Shown: positions 25,585 to 37,695 of the stretch, in pieces
Layout of the letters: every line of letters begins with the position of its first letter
Position numbering within the stretch: the first letter of the stretch is position 1
NCBI RefSeq assembly: GCF_000003855.2
Contig: NW_003101670.1
Location: 1,099,705-1,163,704 of the forward strand
DNA from: Blastomyces gilchristii SLH14081
Taxonomy: Eukaryota > Ascomycota > Eurotiomycetes > Onygenales > Ajellomycetaceae
DNA length: 64,000 nucleotides
Direction of reading: 5' to 3'
Notes under the pieces: model-generated
The model's database searches: none
What the model saw: the letters and a program-made list of their open reading frames with translations, nothing else
Told to the model about the DNA's origin: nothing
Made by a program: the position numbers and the translations under genes

Positions 25585-25993
25585 ATAAGTTAATTTTAAA
25601 TACAAACTTGTAAAAGCTTTTATAGATTGTGATTTAATAAGTGATCTTAAGTGATCACAGCTTAAGAAAGTTTCTTTTCAGTTTGTAGATGTCTCTGAAG
25701 ATTATGTTTAAAGACTCAGTTTGAGAATGTTTACAGACAGTAAGTATTTCTTGTAGAAAAATAGCTTAATTCTGTGAGAGATGCTCAAGAATGTTTTTTA
25801 CTGAGATTAGTTTATTCATGAGTTCAGAGAGTTTCTCTGTCACAGATACAGAGAATGATGTTTTATAAGTGATTAATAAGTTCTCTGAGACTTCTTTTAT
25901 GAGAGTTATTCATAATTCAGATAACTGCTTCTGAGTATCTGTAGTAGAGTTCACAGAAATTGAAGTATATAAGTTTCTAGTTCTTTCAGTCAT
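25585..25993 (-). pseudogene. 5' part of a gag-like frame next to a 258-bp LTR
   Basis: On the minus strand an ATG at 25993 lies 33 bases downstream of the LTR at 26026. It opens a frame (MTERTRNLYTSISV...) that stays readable for about 130 codons with only TGA, TAA and TAG stops of the RIP type, until LINE A cuts it at 25585. The position (just after a 5' LTR) and the Leu/Ser/Lys-rich helical look suit an LTR-retrotransposon gag. No diagnostic motif remains. It may belong with the chromointegrase fragments at 51213 and 53631, which lie near the other copy of this LTR. Confidence 0.45.
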
Positions 25994-26025
25994 AACAGGT
26001 GATTGCTGACTGACTGAGCTTGAAA

Positions 26026-26667
26026 TGTAAGAATAAGTGCTCATAGATGATTATTCAGGTGTTTGCAGCTTGACATAATATGTACTATTAACTACTAGAA
26101 GTATTCACAGTAGAAAGATAAAATGTAGAGATTAAATGTATAATAGTATTCAAGCTAAGTTATGAATAGTATTTGTGAACTTCAGTCTATATAGTTATTA
26201 TTATTATTATTATTCTTCCATTATACTCATATACAAGCGGAGCTTATGATGAGTCCTTGCGTGATGTTAAATACAGGCCAAGTGTTGGTTATACAGGAGG
26301 AAATACAGGTGTTGAGACCACGCCAAGATAACAAGAACATAGGAAATACAAAGGAGTGACAATTAGATACATGCGATAATAACTTCCCAGCCCAGGAACA
26401 TAGAGCGATTTATTGAAGCGATTTGTACACCTCTGTATTTATTAGGAACCTGAGGTGCTTGAGTTCCGGATTTAATGTATCCCCTGCGGGTTTCGAACCC
26501 ACACGCCTTGGTTTCCCACGCCAAGGCGCTACCGGGTGGCCGCATTAACCATTCAGCCACCGGGGCCAGTCTATATAGTTGTATGTAGCCAAGAGCCGCT
26601 AACCCTATTGATTACGTGAGAGATAGGAATAGAGGTAAAGAATCCGCGAGAAGCGGGATTTCTTACA
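26026..26667 (-). repeat. LTR of a third LTR-element family (258 bp), split by a SINE
   Basis: Ends are TGTAAGAA and TTCTTACA, an 8-bp inverted terminal repeat of the TG...CA type. Without the SINE and one TSD copy its length is 258 bp, exactly that of the copy at 51670-51927. The GC-rich half (26581-26667, GCCAAGAGCCGCTAACCC) is little mutated, unlike the second copy. The gag-like frame to its left makes it a 5' LTR on the minus strand. No matching 5-bp duplication flanks it. Confidence 0.75.
26197..26566 (-). mobile_element. tRNA-derived SINE, copy 1
   Basis: 370 bp flanked by a perfect 14-bp TSD, CAGTCTATATAGTT (26183-26196 and 26567-26580). The 5' end (26566 leftward) is a tRNA-like head of ~89 nt, GCCCCGGTGGCTGAATGG..., with an A box (GTGGCTGAATGG) and a perfect B box (GGTTCGAAACC at 26488-26499); head and tail can pair (GCCCC with GGGG). 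The long middle part suggests descent from a type II (Ser/Leu) tRNA. A tRNA-unrelated body follows, ending ATAATGGAAG and (AAT)n, like the LINE tails. This copy is almost free of RIP. The 65-codon frame at 26363-26560 is only a read through the head. Confidence 0.93.
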
Positions 26668-29600
26668 CAGACAATCATAGCTGACTCATTTTATAAATAT
26701 TATCAGTTATGACTGTGAGATCTCTTATCAAGAATATCTTCAATCTCTTATTCAAGTTCATTATCTTCTTCTATGATCTCTGGTAATTATCAGTTGAAAG
26801 TCAGTTGAGAAGAAAACAGATCAGTGACAGTGCAGTGAAGCAAGCTTATATAAAAGATATTATGAATTTCTCATAGTATGTTAAGACAGTAGTTATAACT
26901 GTCTAGAACTTTCATCATCTTATACTTTGTATAACAGTAATTCAGTGTGTGAGATGAGTATGTAATCTGTATATTCTTAAGATTCAATTATATCAGATCT
27001 TCTATCTTATATTACTTAGCAGAGTCTTGATAAATATTGATTCAATCTTCTTAATTCTGTTTAACACTTGTCATGAAGGCTTCTACTCAATTATAAGTAT
27101 CTCAGAGTTTTATTACTATATTGTCAGTGATCTGAATTGAACTGTAGAAGTTCAGTGTGAAATATATAATCTCTAGAAGATTCAGTACTTTCATATGATA
27201 TTTATATATGAGAAAGAATGAGCTTATATCTGTTGAAATGACATCTTAATCATTGATAGTGACTTCAGTGTGTAGAAGAAGATCATATCAATTATCTTAT
27301 AAGTGATTACAGAACTTATAAAGATAATTCTTTACAGTCTGAATTATTCATTCTGATGCATTATCAGTCTCAGAGTGATAGACTGTTAACAGATAATATA
27401 TAATCTTGAGAACTTAACAGATTCTTATTCAGAGAGTGCTTATGAATTGATAGTCTTAATTCAATACTATAGATCTCAGTAATTTATATATCTGATAGAA
27501 CAGACTTCTTAGAAAAGCTTTAGTGACTTATTCAGTATTTATCTTATTACAGAGTTTCAATATTACACTCTTACTCAATGAGTTCATAATAATCAGAATA
27601 TTTCTATAATTCTTACTCTTAGAGAGATCAATAGTAAAGTCAATTATCACATCACATCAGATTTTATCAGAGATATTAAGTAGTTTCAGCAGGTCTTTTC
27701 TACAGTTCTTTCACAAGATGATAAAGAAACAATGATTACAGTTTCAGATGAAATATCTAATACTGTTTAATATCTCAGGTCAGTAGAACTCTTGAGAGAC
27801 ATTTAATACAGTTTTTCACAACCTGAATGACTGATTATATGAGAGTCATACATCTCTTGCATTATTCAGATATGTAAGAGTTTGAAGTGAGAGACTCAGT
27901 GTTGTTTATGAAATTATAAAGTGTTATTATCATCAATTAAACATTCTAAGATGTCAGTTCTTATACATAGTTCTGAGAGAAATTAAAATACTTCTTGTCA
28001 TACTACTTCAGTGAGTGCTTGAAGAAGTTCATCAGTTTAAGCTACTGTATGTCATAGTTCATCTAATATAAGTTCAGAAGAAGTTGAGATATCAGTGACA
28101 GTTCTAATTAGAGAAGCATATATAGTGTCATGAGGTGTTTCATCTTGATTAACTAGTATCTTCAGATTCAAGAGTCAGTGCTCTCAGTTGATTCAGTAAG
28201 TATCTATTACATTGAATAATATATCTTGCTTCTATTATAAGAGAGCATCTGTCATCAAGTTCTGACTGCTAGAATGATAGTGTATTATAAAATAAAAGCA
28301 GCTTAAGAACTCAGATTATTATATCTATCATTTGATAAGTTTACAGATAGTTGTAAAGTGCTTGAGATTCTTATTATCTGTGCTTATCTCAAATTTGAAG
28401 ATGCTTCAAAGTTCAGAGTCTCATTCTTCTAGACAGTGTATAATTATAAGAAGTTTCTTATTATAGATCTCATAGTTGCATTTAGCAGAACTCAGTTTCT
28501 TAGAAATAAAGATGCATAATTATAAGATATCTTTATCATTATATTATAATATAGCTTCTTCTGTGATATAGTCAGAGAAATCAGCTTCAACAACTATCTT
28601 ATAATCAGAATTAAATATTATCAGTAGAGAAGTATTAATGAATATCTTCTTCATCTGTGTAAATGCAGCTTCAGCGTTTACTGATTATTGAAATACTGAG
28701 TCTTTCTTAGTAAGTTCTGTGAGTGAATAGACTGGCTGCTGAGATTATGAATTTCATATTTGATCTCATTTAATCTGATCTCATACATTTCTTAGCGTGA
28801 ATCCCGCTGGGACTAGCTATCAAAAAAACATGTAAAGTGACTATATATCAGATCTTAAAATGAAACCATGACTTGAAAAAAATAAGAAAGTGATCTCATT
28901 TGATTTCATTTAGTTCCATTCCTGATATAAAGTTACTATTTTTAGACATTTTAAGGTTTCTTTTAGACTATTTTTAATTTTTTAACAAGTAACACTTTTG
29001 GTAATACTCAAATGAGATTTAAAGTCATTTAAAGCAATAAAAATAATTTAAATTGAGAAGTGAAAATCATGATCTCATTTGAAAAATGTGATAAGAGTAG
29101 ACAGTAAGTCTCACTGAGACAGTATAAGACTACTATCTAATGTTAAAACCATGTAATGAGATCAGTTAAATTGATAATGAAACTATTAAAAAATCTGATT
29201 CTGATCTCAGACACGGTCACACGGTCAGTCTATAAGTGATCTTATAATATCTGAGAAGTTTCATATAAATTACTGATAGAAGTTAGCAAATTCAATGAAG
29301 CTTTGTACATCTTTCACAGTATATGAAGTCTCTCACTTGAGAATAGCAGAGACATTCTCAGAATTCATTTGAATTCTCTTACCAGCTTCTATGATAGAGT
29401 TTAGATATTTTGTACTCTTGACTTCAAAGTCATACTTGTTAATATCTATTGATAGTTCTGTCTCTTATAATTGTTGTAATATTTTTCACATATATTCTTG
29501 ATATTCTTTTCTGAATCTGTCAGTGAAGATGAGAATGTTATCTAGATATGTAGATGTAAACTCATTAAGAAAATCTCAGAGTACTCAGTTGATATACTTC

Positions 29601-30725
29601 TGAAATGTACTGAAGGTATTAGTCAGTTCAAAGAGTGTGACTACTCATTTGAAGAGACTGTAATATGTTTGAAATGCTGTAAGTCATTCATCTTCTTTGA
29701 TGATATAAATCTTATGAAATGCAGTGATGATATCTAGTTTTGTAAATTATTAAGCTTACTTAATACATGCTAGAATTTCATTGATGAGAGATAAGAGATA
29801 ATAATCTTTCTTTGTCAATCTGTTCAGATCTTGATAGTTCACACAGAATTGAAGTTCTTCATCTGACTTCTTTACAAAGAGAATAGAAGCTACAGTGAAA
29901 GAGTTACTAATATATATAAATTTCTTATTTAACAGATCATTGAGTGTCTTCTGAAGAAGAAGAAGTTCATCTTGAGATATATTATAAAGAGAGTCTTATA
30001 ATGATTCAGAATTCTTATTATTCTTCTTTTCTAACTTAATACTGTGAGTCATCTCTGAGCCTTGTAAAGAAGATATATTCATAATATTACCTTATCAGAA
30101 GATATCTAGATATCCATGATATTATTAAGAGAGTTTTATGTGAGAATCTGTTATTGTAGTACAGAATAACTTATCTAGAACTTTCTTGATATCAGTCAGA
30201 CTGACAGAATACATTAATACATGATCTTGCTGTCAGTGACTTTATCAGTGACTCTGTCAGTGATTTTAATAATAACTTCTTTTTCAGAGTATTTTATAAG
30301 TGATGGCAGAGATCTGTGTAAGATTCATAGTCTTGTGAATATCATCTTTGTGAATTCTATTATTGTTAAAGAATATTAAGCTCCTGTTTTTAGTATTTAA
30401 TAAGATGCCTTGTTCAGATAGTCAGACAAGTTCTAGTATGAGATTATAGTCAAGATTATTAACTTTGTATACATAGACATCTTCATGTTAGTGTTCTCTG
30501 ACATCTATGTTTAGTTTCATCATGTAATGAGTGTGAATGTTCTTTGAATTATCAAATCCTGCAAGGAGTTGAGATCTTGATAAGAGAATACACTGAAGAT
30601 TATAATGTCTTACAATTGAAGATTTAATCATTGTGTAATAACATAGACTGCTGTCTACCATGGCTTTCATATTATACATGTTATCTATCACAGTAGATAC
30701 AAGAATCACATTCATTGTCATTTTC
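26668..30725 (-). pseudogene. pol of Gypsy-2a, ending in a chromodomain
   Basis: Protease region 30721-30488 is open (MTMNVILVS..., with V-D-S-S at the D-S/T-G site). RT motif near 29520-29550 reads YLDN-ILIFT, last Asp of YxDD mutated. The MITE at 28738-29232 lies between RT and RNase H. The integrase core is recognisable around 27580-27680. At about 26700-26780 one frame reads as a chromodomain (E-x-E-I-E-D-I-L-D-K-R-S-H, aligned with copy b where W-Y-L-M-K-W-V-S-Y-D follows), the histone-reading module that targets chromoviruses to heterochromatin. The frame stops at the LTR junction, 26667. Confidence 0.78.
28738..29232 (+). mobile_element. hAT-like MITE, in Gypsy-2a pol
   Basis: 495 bp, a slightly deleted copy of the 506-bp family, from TAGACTGGCTGCTG to CACGGTCAGTCTA. 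The flanking 8-mers TGAGTGAA and TAAGTGAT are near-matches, and copy b of Gypsy-2 has the unbroken site (TAAGTGATC at 59702). Moderately mutated. Confidence 0.88.
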
Positions 30726-30749
30726 TCTTCAAATTATTATCATCTGATC

Positions 30750-31899
30750 TCTTCAAGCTTCTGTTTACAAATTTGAATAGAAGCTAATGTTTTCCCTGTT
30801 TCATTGAGACATTCTCATAGTTATCTTCCAAATCCTTCTCTAATGTAACATGGTTGACACAGACAGACACTGATTCATTCTTTGAGTAAGAAGGCACATA
30901 GACTGATTGATAGTTGAAAGTAATGTGCTCTGATCAGTTACAGTTGATGTACACTTCTCATTAATGTTGATCAGCAACTTCTTTAAGAGTGATTTCAGAA
31001 ACTCAGAAGCCTGTTTGAACAGCAGAGACTCTTACTTGTGTATAGATATTCAAGTCTACTCAGTTCATAGCATCTGCATTATTGTTGTTGTTTCTCAGTG
31101 CAGATATATGAGTGACTGAGTTATTTCTCAGTGCAGATGTGTGAATGTAATGTCTTCTATTACTGTTCTGTATACTCTTGAGCTTGATAAGACAGTCATT
31201 CAATGTCTGAAGCTGTGTGCAGAAGCCTTCATAAGTTGAGTCTTTGTTTATACTTATAAGAATCTGTAAGAGTTTGAAAGTTAATATCTTCTTAAGTATA
31301 CTAATGTTTATTTAATTCTCTCAAGATTGATCACCTGCTTGTAAGATTTTGATGTTAAAGTCAGAGATGAATGTTATAAGAGAAGTATTTCTCTGTTAGA
31401 TACTCTGTAATCAATCTAACACTTTCTGTTGCATAACAGTGTCTCAGAACAGAATATCAAGATATTTAATAATATTATCAGATGTTTGTAATGCTGGTTC
31501 ACATGCTTTCATTCATGAATAAAACTTCTGTTTCACATGATTCTTCAATTATTCATTGATATACTAATCTTGATTGATTAGTGAACTGATGACATCTTCA
31601 TTCATACTCAGTTTTATAAGCATTTTCATTCTTCATGATGAGTAGAGAGTGAGATCAGAAGTATTAAAATATATGAAAGCATCTAAGTTTTCTTTCAGTG
31701 CTTTTCTATTTAATTCTGTAGATATTGAAATTGCATGAGTTTCTTATTGAATTAATCATTGAATTTTCTTGTATTAAAGTTGTTGAGTTGCATGTATATC
31801 AGCTATCTGTTGCTGTTGTAATTTCAATATTACTCAGAGTCACTGTAATATTACTTCTATACTTGCATTCAAGAGGTCTCTCATATTATTATTAGACAT
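30750..31899 (-). pseudogene. gag of Gypsy-2a
   Basis: Starts at the ATG complementary to 31897-31899 (MSNNNMRDLLNASIEV...). The frame stays readable to about 30750 with RIP-type stops. A nucleocapsid knuckle lies at about 30920-30965 as Y-I-N-C-N-x-S-E-H-I-T-F-N-Y; the intact version in copy b shows that both outer Tyr residues were Cys (C-x2-C-x4-H-x4-C). Role: capsid and nucleocapsid of the retrotransposon particle. Non-functional. Confidence 0.72.
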
Positions 31900-31969
31900 G
31901 ATTATATCATTTGTCAGATACAGAATATCTGTGAAATTGAAAGAAGTGTAATTGTATGAATATCTCATA

Positions 31970-32475
31970 TAGACTGACCGTGTGACCGTGTCTGAGATCA
32001 GGACCAGATTTTTTGATAGTCTCATTATCAATTTGACTGATCTCATTACATAGTTTTAACATTAGATAGTAGTTTCATACTGTCTCAGTGAGACTTACTG
32101 TCTACTCTTATCACATTTTTCAAATGAGATCATGATTTTCACTTCTCAATTTAAATTATTTTTATTGCTTTAAATGACTTTAAATCTCATTTGAGTATTA
32201 TCAAAAAGTGTTACTTTTTAAAAAATTAAAAATAGTCTAAAAAAAACCTTAAAATGTCTAAAAATAATAACTTTATGCCAGGAATGAAACTAAATGAAAT
32301 CAAATGAAATCACTTTCTTATTTTTTTCAAGTCATGGTTTCATTTTAAGATCTGATATATAGTCACTTTGCATGTTTTTTTGATGGCTAGTCCCAGCGGG
32401 ATTCATGTCAAGAAATGTATGAGATCAGATCAAATGAGATCAAACATGAAATTCATAATTTCAGCGGCCAGTCTA
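31970..32475 (-). mobile_element. hAT-like MITE, upstream of Gypsy-2a gag
   Basis: 506 bp with ends TAGACTGACCG and CGGCCAGTCTA. Perfect 8-bp target duplication ATCTCATA (31962-31969 and 32476-32483). It lies in the leader between the 5' LTR and the gag start. Subterminal CTCATTTG-like repeats are visible as in the other copies. Confidence 0.93.
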
Positions 32476-32747
32476 ATCTCATATATCTGTAGTATCAGAA
32501 CTCTCAGATCTTTCACTGACATTCTCTTTATAAGATCTTATTCTCTTTGTAAGATCTTGTTATGAGATCAGAGTGACTGATGAGTAAGCTTCTATCTGAG
32601 AACTCAGTGTTCACTTAACTGTTTGACTGTTTCTCTATTTCTTACACATTATTATGTGTTTGAATATCTCAGTGAGTAATTGTTTCTAATGAGAAGATAA
32701 TACATGAATAATCATTTCTAATAAGAAGATAATGAACATTTTTCTAG

Positions 32748-33067
32748 TATAAGAGGCCTACACTGAATAGATTGATATGATATTGATAGGTCTTATATAA
32801 CAAAGAGAAAAATGTTAGAGAAGAAAAGAAAGAGAAAGTGTGAGAATCAGTGATTGAAGTGAATATTTATACATGTACATGGTGGTGTACGCGGTAGAAC
32901 TTTGAGGTGGAAGAATAGGGGTTTTTGTACACGGTGGAGCTTCAGAGCGGAAGAATAGAAATTCTGTAGATTTTCAGCTAAGAATTGATGACCGAGAATC
33001 GGAGCGGTAGAAATCTGTGGAGTGTAACAGAATAGTCTATATAATTGATTAGACGCAGCCCGCCACA
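32748..33067 (-). repeat. 5' LTR of Gypsy-2a (320 bp)
   Basis: On the minus strand it runs TGTGGCGGGCTGCG... to ...GGCCTCTTATA, matching the LTRs of copy b but about 43 bp shorter; one of two ~54-bp internal tandem units (CGAGAATCGGAGC type) is missing. It is one of the few GC-richer patches in this stretch (32880-33067). The frame at 33068-32847 is an accident of this composition. Confidence 0.8.
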
Positions 33068-33880
33068 TATTATATTAATAAGAACTGAACTTATTAAGAG
33101 ATCTTAATTAAATTTAAATCATTGATCAGTAGTCATACTAAGAATTATATAACAGAGATATTAATAAGTGTGATTAAAAATAACTATTAAAATATTAGTC
33201 TCAGTCTTCTTACAATTATAACTGATAATACTATGAATAACTATACTATGATGAAGAGCTTGAAGTAAAAATTAACTCTATATTTTTAAAATAATGAATA
33301 AGATTATATTCTCTGCATTACTTATATAATTCAACTTATAATATAAACACTGATAAAGAATCTTAACATTGAGATAATAAATAATAAGATAACTGATTCT
33401 TGAAATGAGAATGAGATGAAAGTGATTACTCAAGTAACTTTTAACTTTATTTTATAAAAGATAATGTTTTTTAGTAATACTTTTTAATATTACTTTTTAA
33501 TAATACTTTTTAATAATACTACTGTTAATTTTAAATAGATTGACTAATATTTTAAATATTATAGATTTAAAACATTGTTAATACAATTTATATCTTCTTT
33601 AAATAATAATCATGATTTCATAATATTTAATAAATAAATAAATCAGTCATATCACTGAATATGATATAGAATATTAAAATATAATAAAGTTTAATATATA
33701 AGATAACTGTTCAGACTCTTTAATTGTGTTAGATAATTAATTATTGAATACAATACTCTAATTAGAAAAAGATTCAGATATTGAAACTTTTTAATATAAA
33801 GTAAACTCAGTTGAAATATATAATTGATTTACTGTTTCAGTTTTATAAGATAATAAAGACAGTCTTAATCACTTGTACAT
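33068..33880. other. AT-rich region without recognisable genes
   Basis: Over 75 percent A+T by eye, with short repeats such as TTTTTAATA-type runs near 33480-33530. No frame, terminus or TSD is recognisable. It may contain the far end of hAT-like element X copy 2, but the mutation level hides it. Confidence 0.5.
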
Positions 33881-33980
33881 CAATACTGCAGTCAGTCTGA
33901 TAAGTGTATAATAGTTTATTTACTTGTCTTAAGAAGCAGTTAAATTACTTAAAAAGAAATTCAGTCTGAGATAATATCAT
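33881..33980 (-). mobile_element. hAT-like element X copy 2, segment left of Gypsy-1
   Basis: The reverse complement of X copy 1 at about 10200-10300 matches here (CAGTCTGATAAGTGTATAA... to CAGTCTGAGATAATA). The match resumes at 49738 on the other side of Gypsy-1 copy 2, showing that Gypsy-1 inserted into X. Confidence 0.75.
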
Positions 33981-34147
33981 TGTGGTTTGGAAGAACGTAC
34001 AGCCGTCGGATAATAATGCAGCCGCTTCTGAACTTGCTTACGAGTGTAAAGGGGCCATAGCAGCCACTAATTAATTTAGTGTATAATATATAAGAAGCCA
34101 GCGTACGCCTGTAATCATACACTGACTCAAGCAATCTTTGAATCACA
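33981..34147 (+). repeat. 5' LTR of Gypsy-1 copy 2 (167 bp)
   Basis: Runs TGTGGTTTGGAAG... to ...TTTGAATCACA. It aligns without gaps to 49571-49737. GC-richer and less mutated than the 3' LTR (for example ACGTACAGCCGTCGG against ATGTATAATCATTAG). The bases just after it (TCTGATAGCATG) should hold the primer-binding site, which I could not assign to a tRNA. Confidence 0.9.
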
Positions 34148-34541
34148 TCTGATAGCATGTCTAAAAACTAGTGAGAAGTGCAGGCTTCTTCAGAGTGTGA
34201 TAATTCTGTCTACAAAGCAATTCATAGTTATCATGCCAGTGTGGTTCTAGAATGTCTCAAAAAATAGTATATAAAGAACAGTGAGTGAAAGAGCATCTGA
34301 TTGATACTGCTTTACTTGTTAAGAAAAAACTTCACACTCAGATAAATGTCATGTATATGAACAGATGAGATGTGAGAAAAGAGATGAGAGCAGTGAATTA
34401 GATTCAAAGAAGATCACTCTTCACTCAAAGAGATAAAAGAGAGAAATAATCATCACTGAAGTCATACAATGATAACAGAAATTATATAATAATACAGTAA
34501 TATAATAATAGACATTATATAATTAATGAGAAATTACTGAA

Positions 34542-35770
34542 ATGAATATCTTCTCTAGTTAATACAAATAATACTCTTCTCTGCTATCTGAACTGAAAGA
34601 TATACAGAATCTCTCAGAGAGTTTACTTAAAGCAGTAAGAAAAGCAGTTAAAATCACTGAACTGAAATTGAAGCTCTGTACATGTATAAGAATTCTAAAC
34701 AAGATTAAGGCCTTACATACACAGTGACAGACTGAGATAAAAGTCAAACAATAATTGACATTCACTGCAGATCAAGTATTCACTATGAAGAGCTTTGCTG
34801 ATGCAATCATCATTATCAATAAGAATAGAGAAAATCAGATCTTAGACCTGTAGTAAGAGATTGAATGTTTATATAGACAGATAACTACACTGAATCTGAA
34901 GATTTCATCATAATTATTTATAATCTCTTCAGAAGTATACACATCATCAGAGACTGCTGTGCAGAATGAGAATCTGAGTATGAAATATATCAAGCTGAGA
35001 GATCTGCTAAAGTCATTAAGCTTCAATAATAACTGAAAAAATGATGCTGTAATCAGCTGACTAAATCAGATACAATTATATTATCAGATTAAATATGAAC
35101 TCACAGACAGACAGTTAATAGAATTTCAACAAGTCTTAAGATCTGCTATGTTTCTACATGAAAAAGCAAAGTCATTATAAATGACTGATGAAAAGATGAA
35201 TCTCACAGACTCAGAGTAATATTCATTTTCATAAACATGAAATGAGTTTTTCAAATGAATCTTGCATAACTTTGAGAAAGTGAATATATAAGACAAGTAT
35301 TATAAACACTTCACTGAGTGTAGATAAGTAAGCAATCTTATATTATACTTCACACACTTCAGCTTACACTATCTCACATTGAATAAAGAGCTTTTAATAT
35401 CTTTCTGTTTACAGATCTTCATTCATGATCTTACACTTAAGTTAAGAGTGAAATGAAAATGCTTAATCTTATAATCAGACACAGTGAAAGAAGTATATAA
35501 CATTCTCATTGTATAGAAACAAGCAAGTCAATTATAACAGAAAATACTGTAATCAAGTATATCTCAGCAGAGAACAGATAATCAGACTTCTATGACACAA
35601 GTCATACACTCAGATATGATGAATCTAGATCTGAATATCATTGCTAAAGCACTGAATTTCCTGAAAAAGAAATTCTCTGAGTGAAAATCTTGATATTGTA
35701 AGTATTAAGCTTACTTTAACTGTGAATATCAAAATCATGATGCAAAAGATTGCACACAGTATGCATAGTT
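34542..35770 (+). pseudogene. gag of Gypsy-1, copy 2
   Basis: One frame from ATG 34542 carries a ~390-codon capsid-like region ending in a nucleocapsid knuckle at 35712-35753, read as Y-F-N-C-E-Y-Q-N-H-D-A-K-D-C, in which the first Cys is mutated to Tyr (C-x2-C-x4-H-x4-C). About 25 in-frame stops, mostly TGA and TAG. The pol frame begins just after the knuckle in a different register (two bases off), as expected for programmed frameshifting, though a later indel cannot be excluded. Confidence 0.78.
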
Positions 35771-37695
35771 AAGAGAATCAAGAGAGTTAAAAAACTAGCA
35801 GAATCAGTGAGCTCAGAGACACTCACTGATATTCTATAAAAAGTCTTTAAAGTGAAAGAGATGCCTGTATTAGAAGACTCTCTGAATTCTGTGAATATCA
35901 AGAGAAAGCAGGCTTCTGACTGAGATGTGAATGAGAATGAAGTGAACACTCATCTCAATGTCTTGAGACCTGAAATGTTAATGTATAAGAGACACTTGAG
36001 TAAGAATTGAGAGATGGCTGTAAAAGTGTTAGCAGACATAGAAGCTTCTACATAATATATTAATAATCATATAATTCAAAGACTGAAAGAAATCTGCTGA
36101 GTGAAGAATCTCTGATATATAAGATTATCTAATAACTGATATTTGATATTACTTACAAGAGTAAGAGTTTTCTTGCACTTCAGAGAATAATCTTACTATA
36201 TTTGAGTGTGAGAGCTGCAGAACATGAAATACAATCTTATTCTCAGACTTGATTAATTTCAAAGGTTCAATTCACAGATTCAATGATGTACATATCATAT
36301 ACAGTTAACTGATAGAAAGAAAACAGTTCATACAATTCTATTAACTGATATGAGAAGAACATTTCACATCTCTGATATAGAAGAATTAAATCTGCTTATA
36401 CATTAATAAGTAAAGAGAATGATTTGTAAGACCTCATCTGAAAGTATTCTGTATATCATACAGAATCTGGAAGTGAAGAAAACCAAGATAAAGAATATGC
36501 AGAAGAACAAGTGTATGAAGAAGCTTCTGAAGAAGTATGAGAAGATCTTTCAAACAAATCTTTCATCAGAATTACTGTCAGAACAAGAATTTGTACATGA
36601 GATTGACATAGAGAATGTAAAACCAGTCAATCAGAATGTATACTCTCTGTTACAAACACATCTTGAAGAACAGAAGCATCAGATCACAGATCTTCTAGAA
36701 TATGATCTCATACAACTCTTATCAAGCACATAAGGCTTTTCAGTTCTATTTATGAAAAAGATGAGTGAAGAGTGACAGATGTATATTGATTATCAAGCAC
36801 TCAATAAGCTTATAATCAAGAATGAATATTCATTATCACAGATTCAACAACAGTTGAATACAGTTGAAAATGCCTGATATCTATTAAAGATTAATCTTCT
36901 CTCAGAATACTAGCAGATCTGTATAGATAAACTGTCAGTTCTATGAACCATGTTTAATACACAATGAGAGAAGTTTGAATTTCTGATAATATTATTTAAT
37001 CTAACAAATGTGTCTGTCATCTTTCAAACAATGATGAATATAATTCTTTATAAACAGAATAAAACTTCATATCTCATATATCTCAATGACATTCTAGTCT
37101 TTTCAAACTCATATAATAAATATCTGAAGTATCTCAATGAAGTGCTTATAACTCTGACAGAGTATAAGCTCTATATCAAATCAACAAAGTATGTGTTTAA
37201 AATGAAAGAGTTAGAGTTTGTAGAATCTGTAGTGAGTGATGACTGTATACATCTTATTCTGAAGAAATTGAATATCATAGTAAATTGATCATAACTGAGA
37301 AATGTACATCATGTACAACAGTTTCTTAAGTTAATCTCATATTATCACAGATTTATCAAGGATTTCACACAAATATCTGCATCACTCTCAGATCTCTTAA
37401 GAGAAATGACTATAAATCTGTGAAAGAAGAAGTTTCATTCAATCATCTGAAATACTGTGTGTGAAGAGGCTTTTCTCACACTGAGAGAATATGTAATAAC
37501 ATTCTCAGTGCTTATTTAATCAGATTGTGATAAACCTTTCTATATCAAGATAAACACATCTGAATGAGCTATCAGAGACACTCTTCTACAGATAGACAAG
37601 AATAGCAAGCTGTATCTAATGACATATAATAGTAGGAAACTATCAGGCGCTGAGCTCAATTATTCAGTATATGAAAAGAAATTACTAGTGATTAA
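35771..37695 (+). pseudogene. pol of Gypsy-1, copy 2, part 1 (protease-RT-RNase H)
   Basis: A single frame from the protease (L-A-D-I-E-A-S at about 36030, mutated D-T-G-A-S) through RT to RNase H. The segment 36419-36733 is open and includes the RT N-terminal part. RT palm: M-Y-I-D-Y-Q-A-L-N-K-L near 36780 and YLND-ILVFSNS near 37078 (YxDD with first Asp to Asn, also in copy 1). RNase H: Y-N-S-R-K-L-S-G-A-E-L-N-Y near 37626. The frame is cut in the codons for K-L-L-V-I by LINE C. Joined across one TSD copy, it continues in frame at 45155. Confidence 0.85.

Larger units (their letters stand above)
26668..33067 (-). mobile_element. Chromovirus Gypsy-2, copy a (3' LTR lost)
   Basis: Reading leftward: 5' LTR (33067-32748), leader, gag (from 31899), protease, RT, RNase H, integrase and the start of a chromodomain, cut at 26668 by the 258-bp LTR. 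It is collinear with the complete copy b (56693-63462). Two MITEs are inserted at sites not shared with copy b, so they arrived after the two copies separated. Coding parts are full of RIP stops. Confidence 0.85.

Noticed and set aside
26363..26560. 65-codon open frame on the minus strand
   Set aside because: It reads straight through the tRNA-like SINE head and only exists because this copy is GC-rich.
26026..33067. The 258-bp LTR as the 3' LTR of Gypsy-2a
   Set aside because: Gypsy-2b shows that the family LTR is 363 bp and unrelated in sequence; the 258-bp LTR borders its own gag-like frame and merely truncates Gypsy-2a.
34559..35949. Several minus-strand frames opposite gag
   Set aside because: Shadows of the plus-strand gag frame; the plus strand has the zinc knuckle and collinearity with copy 1.
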